From Chytridium lagenaria (lineage: Eukaryota; Chytridiomycota; Chytridiomycetes; Chytridiales; Chytridiaceae): 64,000 bases of DNA. Positions within the stretch are counted from its first letter, which is position 1; the number at the start of each line of letters is the position of its first letter. Below the pieces are notes generated by a model. That model did not search any database, was not told where the DNA came from, and saw nothing but the letters and a program-made list of their open reading frames with translations. This document shows positions 59,130-64,000 of the stretch, one piece after another. The stretch spans positions 248,001 to 312,000 of the forward strand of contig JAHLKC010000018.1 in the NCBI GenBank assembly GCA_025449115.1. Reading direction: 5' to 3'. A program made the translations under genes and the position numbers.

Positions 59130-61613
59130 TTACGACCGATCCCGTCGATCCCCTAAATAAGGAGGAGGCAAATCCTCGTCTTCATCAATCTCATTACCCC
59201 GCGACTCAGGCCCAGGGTCAGGGTCAGTGTTGGGAGCAAGCGAGGGGACGAAAGAAGGGAGAGGGCTTGAAAAGAGTTCTTCAATACCGAGGAGAAGTGT
59301 GGAGCGGAGTTGCGGGGAAGTGATACCGAGATCTTCGGAAAGGATAGAGTGATTGAGGCGAGGTAAAGAAAACCCATCGATGCCATTCTCTTTGTGACTT
59401 GTGTGTTAAAAAGATGGTAGAGCGAAAGGGATGAAATCAAGAGAGACTGTACCTGCAAAGAGTTCTGCTATGGAGGCTCGAATACCGACGGATTGCATCC
59501 ATTGTGCGACATCATCGGTTGACCAGCTCAGTACGGGATGGTTTGGAGGAACATGCAGAGGGGTAAACAACGGTATCTGAAAGTAAAGTAAAAATAAGTC
59601 AACAAAAAGAATATAAGCTAACAAAAAAAATTCATAAAAAAAATACCATCGAACTTACAGAAATATTGTCAACGCTATTGACAGACGGCTTCGAGGAATC
59701 CGTATCTTGCGGCGCGATCTCTTGGTCAGCCCCATCCATCATCAAAGAAACCGAAGCTTCCTCAGCTTTCAGTAAAGTTGGTAAGGGTTGCAATCTGTCG
59801 AGACTATCAAAAAGCCCCCCCGTACTTGCAAGATGTTCAGTGACGGGCGATGGTGATTTTGTGGAGGGGGAAGTTTCTTGAATAACCATGTTCGTCGTCT
59901 GAGGTGATATAGGGCTTTCGTGGAATTTCTGTGGTGTTGTGAGCATGACGGACAAATATATTGGGGTAGAGGGAAAGAAAAAAGAAGCTTACTGATGACG
60001 TTGAAGCCACTATTTCAAGACTTTCCCGCTTAACTCTTGCCCGCCTCCAAACAAACCACGTTGCCACCGCCCCAGCAATAAAAATAGCAGCCAAAATTGG
60101 CGCCAGGATTTCAATCGGAACACCGCTGGATGTAGCCACACTACCACCCCCCGGTAGACGTGTAGCCAACGCACTACCACCACCATCCGACGGCCCTAAA
60201 AGCCCGCCAGTAGATGGCAAAGAAGATGAAGGTGTCGCGGAAGACATTCCAGGGGAAGGATTGTCTGGAAAAATTGCAGAGGTGATGACGGCGGTCTCAA
60301 TGGTGGTAATGATTGTCCCTGACACGAGGATGGTTCTGGTTTCGAAAATGGATTGAGTGACCATGGTGGGGGGATGGTGGAGGGGTTGATGAGGGGCTGG
60401 GGTCATTAGGAGGGTTGACAGTTTGGGATGGTGAGATTGAAGGAAGCCGACTTGGGGGTGGTAGTGCAGCACATGTGGAGGCACGAGACAAGAAGCTAGG
60501 GTCTATGTTACTAAAACAACAACAACAACAATAACAACAACAACAATAAAAAAAAGTGCAGCGCATGCCATTGCAGCAACATACCCGTTCCCAAATCTTC
60601 TGATGACTGATGCGGGTATATTAATGTCGTCAAAGCAAGTTTCCCTCAAGGTTCTGCAAGATAATTAGTATATATGTATAAGAACGTATTAATATGGATT
60701 ACTTACAATGAAGTGAGAGCAGGAAGATCTGCCAAAAAGGTTGGCACAGTCCCTTCTAAATTGTTGTTCGACAAGTCAAGGACTTGTAGTCTTCGTAAAT
60801 TAGAAAAGGAATCAGGTACAGATCCTGTAAATCCTGATCTACTTAGTAGAAGCGATGTAAGACCCGACATAGACCCAACAGCTGAAGGCAAAGTGCGAGG
60901 TTGCATGTTGCAGTTTAATATAGTTCTGGAAAGAAAAGTGAGTTTTCAAATTATCGAGTCTTTAAGAGTCTCACAGCTGTTGCAGAACTGGTGATACGCC
61001 GCTTGTAGGAACTAGATCGTCTGTCTCTGATGTACACCCAGATATGATTCTTGCGGAGGTCAGCGAAAAAAAAACGTGATTTATGCGTCAAAAGCAAATA
61101 TGAAACATATAGAAAAACAACTCACAAAGTTCGCAGGGCGGACAGCCGAAACAATGTAGGAAAGTTGACTGGGCATCGTGGTGAGGTGAATGTAGAGTCG
61201 CATACGCTATGCATGTGGATTGAAAGCGGTGCAATCAGCTTTAGGTCGTCAATCCACAAAAATTCTTTCAAACGGTTCATGCTTGCAACTCACAGTTGAA
61301 GAAAAGTAACTTGATTTCTTTCACAAATCACTCGAGCAATAGCCGGCTGCATATTACAACATCCTTTTAACATCAATTCAGTAACAAGTTTGGCAGTGCA
61401 ATGCAGTTTGGGCAGGCAGGCTTGAAGTGCAGAACAAAGACAAAACTCCAACCAACACCACTTCAAACCACGCAAAACAGAAGAATCATAGGAAAAGCAT
61501 ACACACAAAAAACACACACCACACACACACACATATACACACCTTGGGCTAGTACTATCCCACCGGTAGCTCCACTGATCCTTTGCGCAATCCTCTGCAG
61601 CGTCATCAGCCAT
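59130..61613 (-). CDS. LRR receptor-like protein with transmembrane helix, SAM domain and PPxY tail (gene B)
   Basis: ATG 61,613 opens MADDAAEDCAKDQWSYRWDS, then an intron containing a (gt)n tract. Cap and LRR exons follow: KLHCTAKLVTELMLKGC, MQPRTLPSAVGSMSGLTSLL, FSNLRRLQVLDLSNNNLEGT (about 60,770), FLADLPALTSL. A Ser/Thr/Pro stalk (about 60,150-60,470) leads to the membrane segment ILAPILAAIFIAGAVATWFV (about 60,050-60,110) and WRRARVKRE. After a cytoplasmic linker, the SAM domain reads LSWSTDDVAQWMQSVGIRAS, IAELFAG, intron, ENGIDGFSLPRLNHSILSED, LGITSPQLRSTLLLGIEEL. The C-terminus is NEIDEDEDLPPPYLGDRRDR, TAA at 59,130, again with PPxY. Fewer LRRs than gene A. The family is not one I can name; the domain order resembles plant LRR receptors with a SAM domain replacing the kinase. 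Confidence 0.78.
60517..60550. repeat. (AAC)n microsatellite
   Basis: Tandem aac units with aat interruptions inside gene B, followed by an A-run. It lies in or next to an intron of that gene. Confidence 0.85.
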
Positions 61614-62280
61614 TGATGGCTAGGTACGTAGGTAGTGTGTCTTTTAGTACTTTTTCCCTCAGGGGCCGTTGTTACACAGATGGATTTCTGAAATATTTTA
61701 TAATACAGTTGGATGTTACACTTTTACTAATATATAGCACCCAGTATGTAAGTTGACACAATTACTGGATCCGATTAGATATAAATATTGTATGTACATG
61801 TAAATATGTACAGTCACCCAGCTTGACCCAACCGATTATAGACCATAAACATGATTATATGAATGTACATCACCATGAATCATTCATTCACTCATTCATT
61901 CTACCATTCATTTCTACCATTCATTTCTACCATTCATTTCTACCATTCATTCTACCATTCATTCTTTCATTCAGACTATACTTTTGTATTTATTATGTAT
62001 TTACACGTGCATCTTTACTTACATATGTATCATGTATTATTATTATATAATCCAATCTTTTCATTCATTTCTCTTTAACAACCAACCCATCGGTCCCAAC
62101 ATCATTTTATTTATTTTTATTTATTAATATTTATTTGTTTGAATAATAATGGAGCTGAAACATGAGTGTAACATGAAACCAACAAACCTTTGATGACCGT
62201 GGACCGGGCAAAATTGACAAAGAAAAATATTTTATTATTTATTCATTTTATTAATTAATAAAAAAAAAAAAAAGTAAGAA
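61614..62280. other. Divergent intergenic region between LRR genes B and C
   Basis: Shared 5' region of two head-to-head LRR genes, 667 bases, AT-rich, with a minisatellite at 61,879-61,972 and taataaaaaaaaa just before the gene C start. No gene seen. Confidence 0.5.
61879..61972. repeat. catt/ctaccattcattt minisatellite
   Basis: Tandem units of about 9-13 bases (ctaccattcattt, ctaccattcatt) flanked by simple cattcatt repeats, located between the divergent LRR genes. Confidence 0.85.
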
Positions 62281-64000
62281 TGGCCGTCGTCATCGGTTTC
62301 GAGCCTTTACCGCCGCAACCCGCTCCACCTGAGCCTCTAGGGGAGAGCAGTGACTGCGTGCATATGAACAGCATGTTCCCGTTCATTTCACCAACGGCGT
62401 GCTGCGGTTTCACTCAGTTCTTGACCTATCCTGATCCATATGTGAACTACAACGGAGACTATAACATCACTTGCGATGCCACTACGAAACGAATTGTAGA
62501 ACTGTACGAATGATCATGATTAGATGTGGCCTTTAATCTAATCTTTGTCACAGTAACATAAACTGGAACTTCCTTGAAACGGATCCATGCTCTTACACTT
62601 CATGCCCAGAAGTGACCACACTGGAAGCCATCGGTGCTTGACAGAACTAGTAAAGATGTGAGTGTCAACATCTTTCTTTTCCTTCATTTAATACATCCAA
62701 AGTCGCTTTTACTTTACCACATCAAGATTCAAGTCAAAGTTCCCAATGGCCCTCGGCAATCTCCGCAAACTTAAAATCCTTTGGCTTATGGGAAGTTTCT
62801 ACGGTTCACTGCCGTCATCTATCAAAAACATGGATGCCTTGGAGGAAATGTAGGGAGAACAATCTGTCACGATATGTACCCCTTACCACTAGTTGGCAGT
62901 TTGATCGATTCTGTGCGCGTAGAGCCGTATAGATTTATTCAATTTATAAAGTCTCCCTCCCGAGTTTGGAGAGATCAAAAACTTGAAGATGTCGTAAGTG
63001 TGTTTTTTTTGTTTTTTATATTTTTTTTTATAAGCAATCAAACATCTAACGATTCGCTGCTAATGGTGCTATTGCAGTGCGTTTGTTTACGTCAGCTTTG
63101 ATGATCTGCCAGATTCCATTGGGAATCTTTCCAAACTTACAACCTTTAGTGTGTCAGGTTCTGCCCTAAAACGTCTTCCTCCTTCCATGGGCAATCTTCA
63201 AAACCTCAATTCTTTGTGCGTAAATCCGTTTTTTGATTATTTCTAATTTACCCATATATTTTAACGAACTTTTATTTACTCCTTGTTTGTTCTGCTCCTT
63301 TTCTACAATTTGTTTTTTTAAGGAGTAAGTATTATTTGCTCTATTGAGTTTATATTGCAGCATTTGTTTCTAACCGCCATGACGCATAGGTATAAGCGAC
63401 TGTAAACTCGCAGGGGCGATTCCATCCACCTTAGGCTTACTCAAAAACTTACAACATCTTTCTTTATCTGGCAACGAACTCACCGGATCCATTCCCATGT
63501 CTCTCCTGAGTCTTCCAAGTTTAGAAACTCTGTGAGTGTTAACAAACTTGACTTTTTTAAAAAAGCTTAAACTTGCATAGAGTTCTTTCAAACAATAAGT
63601 GGGCGGAGCATTTCCAGATGTCAAAGACCTTGCACCGCTTAATCTTTTCTCGAACGGATTCTACTTTGACATTTCGGAAAACTTGTTCTATGGGTCAGGT
63701 TTCTGCTGGCTTGGCTTCGCTGCCTGTTAGATTTATGTGAGTTAATTTTTGTTGTCAAATGAATTCCAACAAAAGGGCTGACATGAGCAATTTTGTAGTC
63801 GCACTGGTCAGAACTGCATAGAATTCGTAGGGCCAGAAGCTGATTTTAAAAAACACAGAAAAGTTTACTGGGTAAGTTGCATTACAGAGGTCCTGTCGTA
63901 TTTATTGTACTTTTGATTAAATCTTGGTTTAACTGTTTTGGGCCAGCTTTGGAACGCAAGAGCCGCTAGCGACTTGCCTTGCAAAAATTCAACTGGAAAT
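62281..64000 (+). CDS. LRR receptor-like protein, gene C (truncated by the window end)
   Basis: ATG 62,281 opens MAVVIGFEPLPPQPAPPEPL, nearly the same as the N-terminus of gene A, then ESSDCVHMNSMF, ACCGF and YNITCDATTKRIVEL. After an intron comes NWNFLETDPCSYTSCPEVTT, against NWNFLETDPCSYTTCPEVTT in gene A. LRR exons: LGNLRKLKILWLMGSFYGSL, LPDSIGNLSKLTTF, MGNLQNLNSL, LLKNLQHLSLSGNELTGSIP, LSLPSLETL. The cap region QNCIEFVGPEADF begins near 63,805. A TGA interrupts the frame near 62,640, where gene A has an uninterrupted EAIGGLTEVVK, so copy C carries a one-base deletion there or is a pseudogene. Transmembrane and SAM parts would lie beyond 64,000. Confidence 0.75.

Noticed and set aside
61879..61972. 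CRISPR-like repeat array
   Set aside because: Units of about 9-13 bases are directly tandem without unique spacers, in a eukaryotic genome; it is a minisatellite.

Overview
The window looks like nuclear DNA of an early-diverging, probably zoosporic (chytrid-type) fungus. Genes are spliced, with short GT-AG introns of roughly 35-110 bases. The standard code is used. Intergenic DNA is AT-rich with many simple repeats. The gene set mixes fungal families (Rim15-type kinase, Erg27-like reductase, hybrid kinase/receiver protein) with families that many Dikarya lack or rarely keep (ANKRD39-like, CDCA7-like zinc finger, Ro60/TROVE). The chytrid assignment is inference from gene content; no rRNA or marker locus is present.

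Layout. 0-7 kb is a transposon graveyard. It holds a decayed PIF/Harbinger transposase, a pogo/Tigger-like DDE_1 relic, two copies of an unrecognised small Cys/Gly-rich domain protein, and a long element in which a Ulp1/C48-type protease domain is read in the same frame as a Tc1/mariner-IS630-like DDE transposase. 8-28 kb holds a Pex22-like peroxisomal membrane protein, a LACTB2-like metallo-beta-lactamase, a divergent PAS/ATPase/receiver protein, two tandem GNAT-like proteins, a membrane-anchored FKBP and an F-box/LRR protein. 29-46 kb is the densest part: an Erg27-like reductase, GPI12/PIG-L and a Sfi1-like centrin-binding protein on the minus strand; then, head-to-head with Sfi1 across 40 bases, a CDCA7-type zinc-finger gene; then a 9-kb Rim15-type kinase and an ANKRD39-like ankyrin gene. 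47-54 kb holds a dienelactone hydrolase, a four-helix membrane protein, a secreted class 3 lipase and a single-exon Ro60 orthologue. 55-64 kb is a cluster of leucine-rich-repeat genes; the two complete ones have the order LRR ectodomain, one transmembrane helix, cytoplasmic SAM domain, C-terminal PPxY motif. A third relative is truncated by the window edge and a fourth survives only as decayed fragments.

Functionally the window covers membrane lipid and GPI-anchor synthesis (Erg27, GPI12), spindle-pole/centriole and chromatin genes sharing a promoter region (Sfi1, CDCA7), nutrient and two-component signalling (Rim15, hybrid kinase) and putative surface recognition (LRR-TM-SAM). The LRR-TM-SAM-PPxY cluster is the best candidate for an undescribed system.

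A caution applies throughout. Many otherwise well conserved genes contain single-base frameshifts, mostly in homopolymers. I read these mainly as assembly errors, but individual cases could be real pseudogenes. Exon boundaries are hand-read and approximate unless stated.
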